Assembly: GCF_000744225.1 (NCBI RefSeq)
Contig: NZ_JQLN01000005.1
Span: 2,317,001 to 2,381,000, forward strand
Origin: Kitasatospora mediocidica KCTC 9733
Lineage (GTDB): Bacteria > Actinomycetota > Actinomycetes > Streptomycetales > Streptomycetaceae
Direction of reading: 5' to 3'
DNA length: 64,000 nucleotides
Part shown: positions 36,758 to 45,033 of the stretch, piece by piece
Layout: each line of letters starts with the position of its first letter
How positions within the stretch are numbered: position 1 is the stretch's first letter
Translations under genes and position numbers: made by a program
The notes under the pieces: model-generated
The model's database searches: none
The model's input: only the letters and a program-made list of their open reading frames with translations
What the model was told of the DNA's origin: nothing

Positions 36758-38019
36758 CAGCCCCCGGTCAGCCCGAGCCCGGGCAGCAGGCCCGGGATGA
36801 GCGGCGGCAGGTTCAGCCCCGGGTCCAGCTGCGGTGCGCCGCTCGGCGAGGCGCCGGTGACCGGAGCACCCGACTGCTGACCCGCGCCGGGGGCGCCGAC
36901 GGCGCCGCCCTGCGGCGAACCGGACGGGGTGGCCGCCGACTTGCCGGCCCCCGTCAGGCTGCCCGTCAGTCCGTTGACCAGGCCGTTCACCTGGCCGCCG
37001 ACCGCGCCGCCGGAGGTCGAGCCGGAGCCCTGACCGCCCTGCTGCGCGCCCTGTCCAGCGCTGCTGTCGGCCGACGGGTGACCGTCGCCCGCCTGGCCGG
37101 ACGACCCGGCCGCCGGTGCGGAGCCCTGGTCCGCGCCCGGCAGGCCGTCGCCGGTCGCGGACGGGGACGAGCCGCTCGGCGCGCCGGCCGGCTGGGCCGT
37201 CGAGCCGTGGCCGGCCTGCGGGTCCAGGTGCAGCGGTGCGACGTCCTCGCTCATGTCGCCGAAGAGCTGGTCCATCTGACCGGCCACCGGGGTCAGCTGC
37301 GAGGGCAGTCGGCCCTGCAGCTGCGCCCAGTGGTCGTCCTGGCCCTCGGAGAAGGCCGCCAGCTTGCGCATCGGGTCCAGCGAGCCGTTGGAGCGGTAGA
37401 CCGAGCGCAGCAGCTCCCGGCCCTTGGCCGCCTCGGCGTGCATGTCGTCCAGCGCCTCGCCGAGCTTGGCCACCGTGGCCGGGCTCAGCGCCGCCGGGCT
37501 GTCCGTGCGGCCGACCAGGCTGCGCGCCTCGGCCAGCCGGGTGGAGGCCTGGTCGAGCAGCAGGGCGCCGCGTTCGGCGTCCGAGCCGGCCAGGTCCAGT
37601 CGCAGGCCCTCCAGGCCGCGCTTCATGCCGTAGAGGGTGTCGCCGGGCAGCGCCGCGGTGCTCGCGGCGGCGACCCCCGCGAAGCTGCCGACGGTCACTC
37701 CCGCCACCAGCCCGCCGATCGCGAACCGCTTGCCCCAGCGCCGCCGTCGGCCGACCCGCTCTGCCCGGTGGCTGCGCTGGTTCGGCACCGTCGGCAGTCC
37801 GCCGCCGGCCATCGCCTGCTCGAACGCGGCCATCAGTTGGGCGCGTTGGGTGACCCGGACCTCAAGGTCCAGGCCCGGCACGGTGGTCGCACGCAATGCC
37901 TGCGCCGTGTCGAGGAGTTCACCCATCCCCGGATTGCTCGCCGGTTGTCCTGTCCGGTGGGCCTCCAGCGCATCGGCGAAGGCCTTCGCCCGCCGGTGCT
38001 CCAGCACGTTTGCCGTCAC
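36757..38019 (-). CDS. rsbN: Anti-sigma factor RsbN (DUF5667 membrane protein)
   Basis: A 420-residue protein encoded directly downstream of bldN. In Streptomyces, RsbN is the membrane anti-sigma factor that holds BldN inactive. The N-terminal cytoplasmic part (ANVLEHRRAKAFADALEAHR, LRATTVPGLDLEVRVTQRAQ) is the sigma-binding region; one transmembrane helix follows (FAIGGLVAGVTVGSFAGVAA, about residues 97-117), then a DUF5667 outer domain (ALPGDTLYGMKRGLEGLRLD) and a long Gly/Ser/Pro/Gln-rich tail. GTG 38019 has GGGAGG 8 bases upstream. The 250 bases between bldN and rsbN could hold a separate promoter. Confidence 0.9.
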   Translation of the reverse strand: MTANVLEHRRAKAFADALEAHRTGQPASNPGMGELLDTAQALRATTVPGLDLEVRVTQRAQLMAAFEQAMAGGGLPTVPNQRSHRAERVGRRRRWGKRFAIGGLVAGVTVGSFAGVAAASTAALPGDTLYGMKRGLEGLRLDLAGSDAERGALLLDQASTRLAEARSLVGRTDSPAALSPATVAKLGEALDDMHAEAAKGRELLRSVYRSNGSLDPMRKLAAFSEGQDDHWAQLQGRLPSQLTPVAGQMDQLFGDMSEDVAPLHLDPQAGHGSTAQPAGAPSGSSPSATGDGLPGADQGSAPAAGSSGQAGDGHPSADSSAGQGAQQGGQGSGSTSGGAVGGQVNGLVNGLTGSLTGAGKSAATPSGSPQGGAVGAPGAGQQSGAPVTGASPSGAPQLDPGLNLPPLIPGLLPGLGLTGG

Positions 38020-38269
38020 GGGCCACACCTCCCTTCGTCGTTGTCGACTCCCCGGCCTGCCGGACGGTTGCCTCGGCGGGCCAAATCCACTCCATCGGGT
38101 GACTGTGCGCGACTTGGCTTGACCGCGCGACCCGAGGTGGTTTGCACGCTGGGCAACGAGTGGCGAGGGGGGTCGGTTACGCACGAGTGATCATGTGACC
38201 GCCCATTCACCCGGATGTGTAAGAACGGCCCGTGGGGTGACTGTTGAGCTGATTCGTGTGGAGATATGG

Positions 38270-39112
38270 TCATCGCGCGTCAGGCGGCAGCAACCGGGCC
38301 AGGGTGCGGACGGCGCGGTACTGCAGCGTCTTGATCGCCCCCTCGTTCTTGCCCATGATGCGGGCCGTCTCGGCCACCGAGAGGCCCTGCAGGAAACGCA
38401 GCGTGACGCACTCCTGCTGCTGCGGGTTGAGCCGGTGGACGGCGTCCAGCAGGGCCGCGTTGGAGAGTGACTCCAGCACCGAGTCCTCGGGGCTGCGTTC
38501 GCACTCGTTGGAGTCCAGCATCTCGCCCGTGGTGACCTCAAGCCGGAAGCGGCTGGACTTGAAGTGGTCGGCGACCAGGTTGCGGGCGATGGTCACCAGC
38601 CAGGCGCCGAAGTCCCGGCCCTGCCAGGTGAAGGTGCCGATCCTGCGCAGCGCCCGCAGGAAGGTCTCGCTGGTGAGGTCCTCGGCGGTGGCCCGGCTGC
38701 CGACCCGGTAGTAGATGTAGCGGTAGACCGTGTCGCAGTAGTGGTCGTAGAGCCGCCCGAAGGCCTCGCTCTCGCCGGCCTGGGCCCGTTCGACCAGATC
38801 CATGATCGGGTTCTCGGACTCGACCCCCGGCGGTGGCAGCGTCCGGGAGCGGCCGCGGGTACCGGTGCCGCCGGGCGTGGCGCTGCGGCTGCGCGTGCCG
38901 GCACCGCCCGCCGCCGTACTGCGCAGCGCGACACCCGGTGCGAACGGGACGCCGGCCGGGACCAGTTGGGGCGAGGCCAGGATCAGCTGGCTGCGGAGCA
39001 GGGAGCGAAGCAGGCGGAGATTGCGCGAGGCGATGGCGGGAACGGTGCTGGCGTTGGCGGCGGGCGACGGGCGGGCGGGAGCAGGCGCGTCGTTCCGGAC
39101 GGGTGGGTACAC
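38270..39112 (-). CDS. bldN: Developmental ECF sigma factor BldN (with pro-sequence)
   Basis: ECF sigma factor required for aerial hyphae; in Streptomyces it drives chaplin and rodlin genes and bldM. The 280 residues start MYPPVRND, as does S. coelicolor BldN (MYPHV). About 103 residues of low-complexity pro-sequence precede the sigma fold; the S. coelicolor pro-sequence is about 86 residues and is removed by proteolysis. Region 2: FGRLYDHYCDTVYRYIYYRV with ATAEDLTSETFLRALRRI; region 4: LNPQQQECVTLRFLQGLSVA with GKNEGAIKTLQYRAVRTL. The GTG at 39112 has GGGAG just upstream. rsbN follows on the same strand. Confidence 0.97.
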   Translation of the reverse strand: MYPPVRNDAPAPARPSPAANASTVPAIASRNLRLLRSLLRSQLILASPQLVPAGVPFAPGVALRSTAAGGAGTRSRSATPGGTGTRGRSRTLPPPGVESENPIMDLVERAQAGESEAFGRLYDHYCDTVYRYIYYRVGSRATAEDLTSETFLRALRRIGTFTWQGRDFGAWLVTIARNLVADHFKSSRFRLEVTTGEMLDSNECERSPEDSVLESLSNAALLDAVHRLNPQQQECVTLRFLQGLSVAETARIMGKNEGAIKTLQYRAVRTLARLLPPDAR

Positions 39113-39485
39113 GGGACTCCCAGAGGCAGAACTGTGGACGGATCACCTCCGCCTGCGCGGAGTGCACACTCCTTGTCACCCCGCCGGGGGGACACGTGGG
39201 TTGGGCGTGCATCCAGGAGAGAATAACGCTTTGTGCAATGACAGCTACACCCTGTGGCCGAAGTGGTCGATTGGGATCCACTTCGCGTGGTATATGAGCT
39301 GAAAGTGACCGAACAAAGCTCCGAACTGCCCGCTGAACGTGACCGCTCGGTGGCCTACTGTGACCAATTTCGAGGTCGGCGCGGCGGTTTCCCTGCCCGG
39401 AGGCCCGCCAACCCCAGACTTTTCGGCGCGTTCGAACGATCAGATCCGGTCATCGGACCCTGCCAGCAGGGACGGTGACGAAACG
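39113..39485. other. bldN upstream region
   Basis: About 370 bases between bldN and the end of the upstream gene. A TATTCT -10-like hexamer lies at 39220-39225 (minus strand) about 100 bases before the bldN start, without a recognisable -35, as in activator-controlled promoters. bldN is a known BldD target; I could not align a full BldD consensus and do not claim one. No gene is called. Confidence 0.5.
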
Positions 39486-40409
39486 TCAGCTCCGGCGGCG
39501 TCGCAGGGCCACGCCCGCCACCGTCGCCCCTGCCACCGCACCGAGCAGCACCGCCGCCGGGATGCCGATCCGGGCCGCCTTCCGGCCGGTCCGGAAATCC
39601 TGCACCCGCCACCCCTGAGCCCGGGCGTGGCGGCGCAGCGCGGCGTCCGGGTTGACCACGAACGGATGCCCGACCAGCGAGAGCATCGGGATGTCGTTGG
39701 CCGAGTCGCTGTAGGCGGCGCAGTGGCCGAGTTCCAGCCGCTCGCGCCGGGCGAGTGCGCCGACCGCGGCCGCCTTCGCCGGGCCGTGCAGCATCTGGCC
39801 GACCAGTCGCCCGGTGTAGACGCCGTCCTGCGCCTCCGCGACGGTCCCCAGCGCGCCGGTCATGCCGAGCCGGCGGGCGATGATCCGGGCCACCTCCAGC
39901 GGCGCGGCGGTCACCAGCCAGACCCGCTGCCCGGCGTCCAGGTGCATCTGCACCAGCGCCCGGGTGCCGGGCCAGACCTTGGCGGCGACGATGTCCTCGA
40001 AGATCTCCTCGCAGATCGCCTCCAGGTCGGCGGTCCGCTTGCCGGCCACCAGCGACAACGCGGTGTGCTGGGCGTCGGCGATGTGGGCCGGGTCCTCGGT
40101 GCCGTGCAGCCGGAACCAGGCCTGCTGCCAGGCGAACCTGGCGACGTCGCGGCGGCTGAAGAACTTCCGCCGGTAGAGGCCGACGCCGAGGTAGAAGACC
40201 GCGGCGCCCTGCAGGATCGTGTTGTCGCAGTCGAAGAACGCGGCGGCGTGCGGGTGGTCCGCCGGAGCGGCGCCGTCCTCGACCTCCTCCGCGGGTGCGG
40301 GAGCCGCCCGGAGCGCCTGCTCGGCGGCGTCGGCGGCGGCCTCGCCCGCCAGGGCGGTCCGCTCGGAGGAGGAACGCCTTGCCTGAGTGAGCCTTCGCAG
40401 CGCGGCCAT
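39486..40409 (-). CDS. HAD-IB family hydrolase
   Basis: A 307-residue phosphatase of the SerB-like HAD-IB group. Motif I AAFFDCDNTILQGAAVFYLG (Asp-x-Asp near residue 60), motif II WLVTAAP, the Lys of HGPAKAAAV and motif IV AYSDSANDIPML are present. A C-terminal hydrophobic helix (IPAAVLLGAVAGATVAGVAL) ends in RRRRS, so it is probably membrane-anchored. Streptomycetes keep it near bldN. The ATG at 40409 has TATGCT 7 bases upstream, a likely leaderless start; it is divergent from the glutaredoxin gene. Confidence 0.92.
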   Translation of the reverse strand: MAALRRLTQARRSSSERTALAGEAAADAAEQALRAAPAPAEEVEDGAAPADHPHAAAFFDCDNTILQGAAVFYLGVGLYRRKFFSRRDVARFAWQQAWFRLHGTEDPAHIADAQHTALSLVAGKRTADLEAICEEIFEDIVAAKVWPGTRALVQMHLDAGQRVWLVTAAPLEVARIIARRLGMTGALGTVAEAQDGVYTGRLVGQMLHGPAKAAAVGALARRERLELGHCAAYSDSANDIPMLSLVGHPFVVNPDAALRRHARAQGWRVQDFRTGRKAARIGIPAAVLLGAVAGATVAGVALRRRRS

Positions 40410-40471
40410 GGCACCGAGCATAGTCAGCCGAGATGGCCGGGGTGAGCGCGGTGGCGGCGCACAATGGGGCG

Positions 40472-40750
40472 GTGAGCCCACTGCTGCGCCGTGCCAAGAG
40501 TCCCGAGCCCGCCGACCGTACGGTCACCCTGATCGGGAAGCCCGGCTGTCATCTCTGCGACCAGGCCCGTGAGGTGATCACTCAGGTCGTGGCCGAACTC
40601 GGCAGCTCCTTCGAGGAGCGCGACATCACCGAGGACCCCGAGCTCTACCGCCTCTATGCCGAGCAGATCCCGGTGACCCTGATCGACGGCAGGCAGCACG
40701 ACTTCTGGCGGGTCGACGAGAAGCGGTTGCGCGCGGCCCTGCTGCGCTGA
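40472..40750 (+). CDS. Glutaredoxin-family protein
   Basis: A 92-residue thioredoxin-fold protein with TVTLIGKPGCHLCDQAREVI, the CxxC redox site being CHLC, and EQIPVTLIDGRQHDFWRVDE with the cis-Pro loop. It belongs to the DUF836/glutaredoxin-like group and probably works in thiol redox control. The GTG at 40472 (VSPLLRRAK) fits relatives; an in-frame ATG at 40433 is an alternative. Only about 60 bases separate it from the divergent HAD-IB gene, so the promoters overlap. Confidence 0.9.
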   Translation: MSPLLRRAKSPEPADRTVTLIGKPGCHLCDQAREVITQVVAELGSSFEERDITEDPELYRLYAEQIPVTLIDGRQHDFWRVDEKRLRAALLR

Positions 40751-40915
40751 GTCGGCCGGCTCCGATACACCGTCCTACCCCCGCCGTTCGGCGGGTGCGC
40801 TAGGCCGAATCGTTGCCGGAACGACTCGATAACGTCGATGAATCCGGGCTCTGCTCTGCCTACGATCTACCTCGTTCCGCACTACTGGAGGGGTCGAACT
40901 CGGAGGAGGGCAGCC

Positions 40916-41578
40916 ATGGTTCCCGGGCGGGCCCTCTCGCCGGCGGCCGGCGGGTTCGCGGTGGTCGACATCGAGGCCAGCGGCAGCAGCCCGTGGCGCC
41001 ACCGGGTGGTGGAGGTCGGCGTGGTGCTGCTGGACCGCGCGCTGCGGGTCGAGGCGGAGTTCGCCACCCTGGTCGACCCGAACGGTCCGGTCGGCCCCAC
41101 CCACGTGCACCGGATAGCGCAGGACGACGTCGTCGGCGCGCCGCGTTTTCGCGAGATCGCACCGTTTCTGCTCGAACTGCTGGCCGGACGCGTCCTGGTG
41201 GGCCACCATGTCAGCTGTGACCGGGCCTTCCTGGAGCGCGAGTTCGCCCGGATCGGGGTGCCGCTGCCGCCGGTCCCGCTGCTCTGCACCATGCGCCTGG
41301 CCCGCCGTCACCTCCCCGAGGCCGGCGGATTCGGCCTCGCCGCCTGTGTGGCGGCGGCCGGACTCGGCGCCTTCGCCGCCCACTGCGCACTCGCCGACGC
41401 CCGGGCGTCGGCGGCCCTGCTGCGGCACCTCACGCACCCGCCGGCCGGTCCGCCCGCGGACTGGACCGAGCAGCTCCGCGAGGCATCGGCGCTGGCCTGG
41501 CCCCGGCTGGGCGTGCCGCGTCAGGTCCGGGGCCGAGGTCGGGCGCAGCTCCGCCGGCAGGTGGGGTACGAAGCGTGA
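40916..41578 (+). CDS. DnaQ-like 3'-5' exonuclease
   Basis: A 220-residue DEDD-type exonuclease. Exo I is FAVVDIEASGSSPWRHRVVE (Asp-x-Glu), exo II GRVLVGHHVSCDRAFLEREF, and exo III AAHCALADARASAALL (His with Asp five residues later), so all catalytic carboxylates are present. It may be a proofreading-type or RNase T-like nuclease; it is separate from the polymerase. ATG 40916 has GGAGGAGGG just upstream. It ends about 40 bases before the Rex operator. Confidence 0.92.
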   Translation: MVPGRALSPAAGGFAVVDIEASGSSPWRHRVVEVGVVLLDRALRVEAEFATLVDPNGPVGPTHVHRIAQDDVVGAPRFREIAPFLLELLAGRVLVGHHVSCDRAFLEREFARIGVPLPPVPLLCTMRLARRHLPEAGGFGLAACVAAAGLGAFAAHCALADARASAALLRHLTHPPAGPPADWTEQLREASALAWPRLGVPRQVRGRGRAQLRRQVGYEA

Positions 41579-41616
41579 TGCGCGTCACTGTGGCGGGACA
41601 AAACGGACACCATCTT

Positions 41617-41632
41617 TGTGCACACGTTCACA
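41617..41632. promoter_or_regulatory. Rex operator (autoregulatory)
   Basis: TGTGCACACGTTCACA matches the Streptomyces Rex operator TGTGAACNNNTTCACA at all but one fixed base. It covers the -35 (TTGTGC at 41616-41621) and spacer of a promoter whose -10 is TAGCCT at 41639-41644 (17-bp spacer), ideal for repression when NADH is low. The regulated gene is rex itself with the hem operon. Confidence 0.92.
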
Positions 41633-41679
41633 AACGCATAGCCTGGCAGCCAAAGCCCAGCTTCACCCACAGGAGCACC

Positions 41680-42564
41680 GTGGCAATCGGCCGATCCACC
41701 CCGAAGTCCTCGCCCCCCAGCCCTGCCGACGGAGGCTCCATGCGCCGCACCCCTGTGGGACGTCAGACGCGCGCCCGCGGTATCCCCGAGGCGACAGTCG
41801 CCCGACTCCCGCTCTACCTGCGCGCGCTGACCGCGCTCTCCGAGCGCTCGGTGCCGACCGTCTCCTCGGAGGAGCTGGCCGCCGCCGCGGGGGTCAACTC
41901 CGCCAAGCTCCGCAAGGACTTCTCCTACCTGGGTTCGTACGGAACCCGGGGCGTGGGCTACGACGTCGAGTACCTCGTGTACCAGATCTCCCGTGAGCTG
42001 GGCCTGACCCAGGACTGGCCCGTCGTGATCGTCGGGATCGGAAACCTCGGGCACGCGCTCGCCAACTACGGCGGCTTCGCCTCCCGCGGCTTCCGGGTGG
42101 CGGCCCTGCTGGACGCCGACCCGACCGTGGTCGGCAGCAGCGCGGCCGGCCTGCCGGTGCGGCACATGGACGAGCTGGAGGCGATCGTGGAGAGCCAGCA
42201 CGTCTCCATCGGCGTGATCACCACGCCGCCGGGCGCCGCCCAGCAGGTCTGCGACCGGCTGGTCGAGGCGGGCGTCACCAGCATCCTGAACTTCGCGCCG
42301 ACCGTGCTGACCGTCCCGGACGGCGTGGACGTGCGCAAGGTGGACCTCTCGATAGAGCTCCAGATCCTGGCCTTCCACGAGCAGCGCAAGGCGGGCGAGG
42401 AGCCCGACCAGGGCCGCAGCGCCGAGGAGTCCGTGCTGGACCGCGCCCCCGGCCCGGTCCGCGCGGCCGCCGCCAAGCTGCGCCGGGCGGCCGGTGCGGC
42501 CAAGGACGCGAAGGCCGAGAAGGCCGAGAGCGACTCGGACCGGCCCGCGGTGATGCCGGCATGA
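41680..42564 (+). CDS. rex: Redox-sensing transcriptional repressor Rex
   Basis: Senses the NADH/NAD+ ratio and represses respiratory and heme genes when NADH is low. The 294 residues have a winged-helix domain (RGIPEATVARLPLYLRALTA, AAAAGVNSAKLRKDFSYLG) and a Rossmann domain (VVIVGIGNLGHALANYG), then SILNFAPTVLTVP and QILAFHEQRKAGEE. The N terminus (AIGRSTPKSSPPSPADGGSM) is about 20 residues longer than S. coelicolor Rex, and the C-terminal tail is Ala/Lys/Glu-rich. GTG 41680 follows AGGAG. First gene of rex-hemA-hemC-hemD-hemB. Confidence 0.97.
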   Translation: MAIGRSTPKSSPPSPADGGSMRRTPVGRQTRARGIPEATVARLPLYLRALTALSERSVPTVSSEELAAAAGVNSAKLRKDFSYLGSYGTRGVGYDVEYLVYQISRELGLTQDWPVVIVGIGNLGHALANYGGFASRGFRVAALLDADPTVVGSSAAGLPVRHMDELEAIVESQHVSIGVITTPPGAAQQVCDRLVEAGVTSILNFAPTVLTVPDGVDVRKVDLSIELQILAFHEQRKAGEEPDQGRSAEESVLDRAPGPVRAAAAKLRRAAGAAKDAKAEKAESDSDRPAVMPA

Positions 42565-42637
42565 GCGAGCGCAGCGAGGTCATCATGAAAAGCGGCGCGT
42601 CCGACTCGTCGGCTGCCGAGCGAAGCGAGGCGGGCGC
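42565..42637. repeat. rex-hemA linker with repeated GAGCGAAGCGAG-type motif
   Basis: The 73-base linker contains GAGCGAGCGCAGCGAGG just past the rex stop and GAGCGAAGCGAGGCG before hemA, two copies of a motif that recurs at gene ends in many actinomycete genomes (recollection). No promoter is seen; hemA's ribosome binding site is poor. Confidence 0.6.
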
Positions 42638-43984
42638 ATGAGTCTGCTCGTCGTCGGTCTCAGCCACCGCACCGCCCCCGTCGGCGTCCTGGAGCGCGCA
42701 GCGCTCACCGGGGACGTCCCCACCCGCCTGCTGCACGACGCGGCCGCCACGGCCACCGTCTCCGAGGCGGCCCTGCTCAACACCTGCAACCGCATCGAGC
42801 TGTACGCGGACGTGGACAAGTTCCACGCCGGCGTCGCCGAGCTGTCGCTGCTGCTCGCCCACCACAGCGGGGTGGACCTGGAGGAGCTCACCGCCCACCT
42901 CTACGTCCACTACGAGGACCGCGCCGTCCACCACCTCTTCTCGGTGGCCTGCGGTCTGGACTCGATGGTGGTCGGCGAGGGCCAGATCCTGGGTCAGCTG
43001 CGCGACGGGCTGGCCCGCGCCCAGGAGGAGCACACGGCGGGCCGCGGCCTGAACGAGCTCTTCCAGCAGGCGCTGCGGGTCGGCAAGCGCGCGCACAGCG
43101 AGACCGGGATCGACCGGGCCGGCCAGTCGCTGGTCACCTTCGGCCTGGACCAGATCGCCGCCGGTGCGGGACCGATCGCGGGCAAGCGGGCGCTGGTGGT
43201 GGGCGCGGGCTCGATGAGCTCGCTGGCCGCCGCCACGCTCTCCCGGGCCGGTGTCAGTGACCTGCTGATCGCCAACCGGACGCCCGAGCGCGCCGAGCGG
43301 CTGGCCGCCGGCCTGGGCGCCCGTACCGTCGAGTTCGCCAAGGTGCCGCAGGCGCTGGCCGACGTGGACCTGGTGATCTCCTGTACCGGCTCGGCCGGCG
43401 CGGTGATCGCCGCGGCCGACGTCGCCGCTGCGGTGGCCTCCCGCGCGGCGGACAGCCCGCTGGCCTTCCTCGACCTGGCGATGCCGCGCGACGTGGACCA
43501 CGAGGTCCACGAGCTGCCCGGCGCGCTGCTGGTCGACCTGGAGTCGCTCTCGCAGGCCGACGCCGCGACGCCGGGCGCCGGCGACGTCGACGCGGTCACC
43601 AAGATCGTCGCCGACGAGGTGGCCGCCTTCGGTGCCGCGCAGCGCGCGGCCCGGATCGCCCCCACCGTCGTCGCCCTGCGCGCGATGGCCTCCGAGGTGG
43701 TCGGCGCCGAGCTGGCCCGCCTCGACGCGCGACTGCCCACGCTGGACGAACGCTCCCGCGCCGAGATGGCGCAGACCGTCCGCCGGGTGGTCGACAAGCT
43801 GCTGCACGCACCGACGGTGCGGGTCAAGCAGCTCGCCGCCGAACCGGGCGGCGCCTCCTACGCGGACGCGCTGCGCGAACTCTTCGACCTCGACCCGGGC
43901 GCCGTGCACGCGGTGTCCGGAACGCCGGTCGTACCGCAGGCGCAGGCCGCCGGCGGTAGTCTCGCGGGCGGAGCGGCCCGATGA
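42638..43984 (+). CDS. hemA: Glutamyl-tRNA reductase
   Basis: First committed step of C5-pathway heme synthesis: reduces Glu-tRNA to glutamate 1-semialdehyde with NADPH. The 448 residues show catalytic Cys50 in LLNTCNRIELY, HLFSVACGLDSMVVGEGQIL, the NADPH motif ALVVGAGSMSSLAAATL, and the C-terminal dimerisation helix (AEMAQTVRRVVDKLLHAPT). The stop overlaps the hemC start (ATGA). In S. coelicolor hemA lies in the Rex-controlled rex-hemACD operon, as here. HemL, which uses its product, is encoded at 56206. Confidence 0.97.
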   Translation: MSLLVVGLSHRTAPVGVLERAALTGDVPTRLLHDAAATATVSEAALLNTCNRIELYADVDKFHAGVAELSLLLAHHSGVDLEELTAHLYVHYEDRAVHHLFSVACGLDSMVVGEGQILGQLRDGLARAQEEHTAGRGLNELFQQALRVGKRAHSETGIDRAGQSLVTFGLDQIAAGAGPIAGKRALVVGAGSMSSLAAATLSRAGVSDLLIANRTPERAERLAAGLGARTVEFAKVPQALADVDLVISCTGSAGAVIAAADVAAAVASRAADSPLAFLDLAMPRDVDHEVHELPGALLVDLESLSQADAATPGAGDVDAVTKIVADEVAAFGAAQRAARIAPTVVALRAMASEVVGAELARLDARLPTLDERSRAEMAQTVRRVVDKLLHAPTVRVKQLAAEPGGASYADALRELFDLDPGAVHAVSGTPVVPQAQAAGGSLAGGAAR

Positions 43985-45033
43985 ACCACCATATCGACCA
44001 CCAGCACGACCGGGATGATCACGTGATGAATGGTCAGCTGAGTACCCGACAGGGCCAGTTGGACGCCGAAACGATACCGCTGCGGCTGGGCACCCGGCGC
44101 AGTGCGCTGGCGATGGCCCAGTCGGGCATGGTTGCCCGGGAGGTCGCCCGGGTCACCGGGCGGCCCGTCGAGCTGGTGGAGATCACCACCTACGGCGACA
44201 CCTCCCGGGAGCACCTCGCGCAGATCGGCGGTACCGGCGTCTTCGTCTCCGCCCTGCGCGACGCGCTCCTGGAGGGCCGGATCGACCTCGCGGTGCACTC
44301 GCTGAAGGACCTGCCCACCGCCGACCCGGAGGGCCTGCTGCTGGCAGCCGTCCCCGAGCGCGAGGACGTCCGGGACGCCCTGGTCGCCCGCGAGGGCCTG
44401 GACCTGGCCGAGCTGGTCGAGAAGTGCGTGGGCCGCCCGGCCCGGATAGGCACCGGCTCCCCGCGCCGGATGGCCCAGCTGAACGCCTGGGCCGCCGCCA
44501 ACGGCGCCTCGATCGAGACGGTCGCGATCCGCGGCAACGTCGACACCCGGATCGGCTTCGTGCACTCCGGTGAGCTGGACGCCGTCGTGCTGGCCACCGC
44601 CGGTCTCAACCGGCTCGGCCGCGGCACCGAGGTCACCCAGCACCTCGACCCCGAGCTGATGCTTCCGGCCCCCGGCCAGGGAGCACTCGCCATCGAGTGC
44701 CGGGCCGACGCCGTCGAGCTGGCCGCCGCCCTCGGCGCGCTCGACCACGCACCCACCCGCGTCGCCGTCGTCGCGGAACGCGCCCTGCTGGCCGCCCTGG
44801 AGGCCGGCTGCTCCGCCCCCGTCGCCGCACTGGCGACCGTGAGCAGCAGATCCGAACTGCGGCTGGAGGGCGTCGTCGGCACCATCGACGGCGCCACCTT
44901 GCTGATGATGTCCACCACTGGCCCGCTCGTGCTCGACGAGACGGCCGAACGGCAGGCGGCGGCCCTCGGCCACGCCCTCGCCGCCCGGCTGCTCGACGGC
45001 GGAGCGGCCGGTCTGATGGGGGAGCGAGCCTGA
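43981..45033 (+). CDS. hemC: Hydroxymethylbilane synthase (porphobilinogen deaminase)
   Basis: Joins four porphobilinogens into hydroxymethylbilane. The 350 residues include LRLGTRRSALAMAQSGMVA, catalytic Asp110 in LAVHSLKDLPTADP, RIGTGSPRRMAQL, IRGNVDTRIG, and the dipyrromethane-cofactor Cys277 in LEAGCSAPVAAL. The ATG overlaps the hemA stop. Odd: the first 30 residues form an extension, His/Asp-rich at its start (NHHIDHQHDRDDH), that is not part of the catalytic fold; an in-frame GTG at 44023 would remove most of the His residues. Confidence 0.96.
   Translation: MNHHIDHQHDRDDHVMNGQLSTRQGQLDAETIPLRLGTRRSALAMAQSGMVAREVARVTGRPVELVEITTYGDTSREHLAQIGGTGVFVSALRDALLEGRIDLAVHSLKDLPTADPEGLLLAAVPEREDVRDALVAREGLDLAELVEKCVGRPARIGTGSPRRMAQLNAWAAANGASIETVAIRGNVDTRIGFVHSGELDAVVLATAGLNRLGRGTEVTQHLDPELMLPAPGQGALAIECRADAVELAAALGALDHAPTRVAVVAERALLAALEAGCSAPVAALATVSSRSELRLEGVVGTIDGATLLMMSTTGPLVLDETAERQAAALGHALAARLLDGGAAGLMGERA

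Noticed and set aside
39113-39485. BldD operators upstream of bldN
   Set aside because: Expected from biology, but no alignment to the BldD consensus was good enough to claim.
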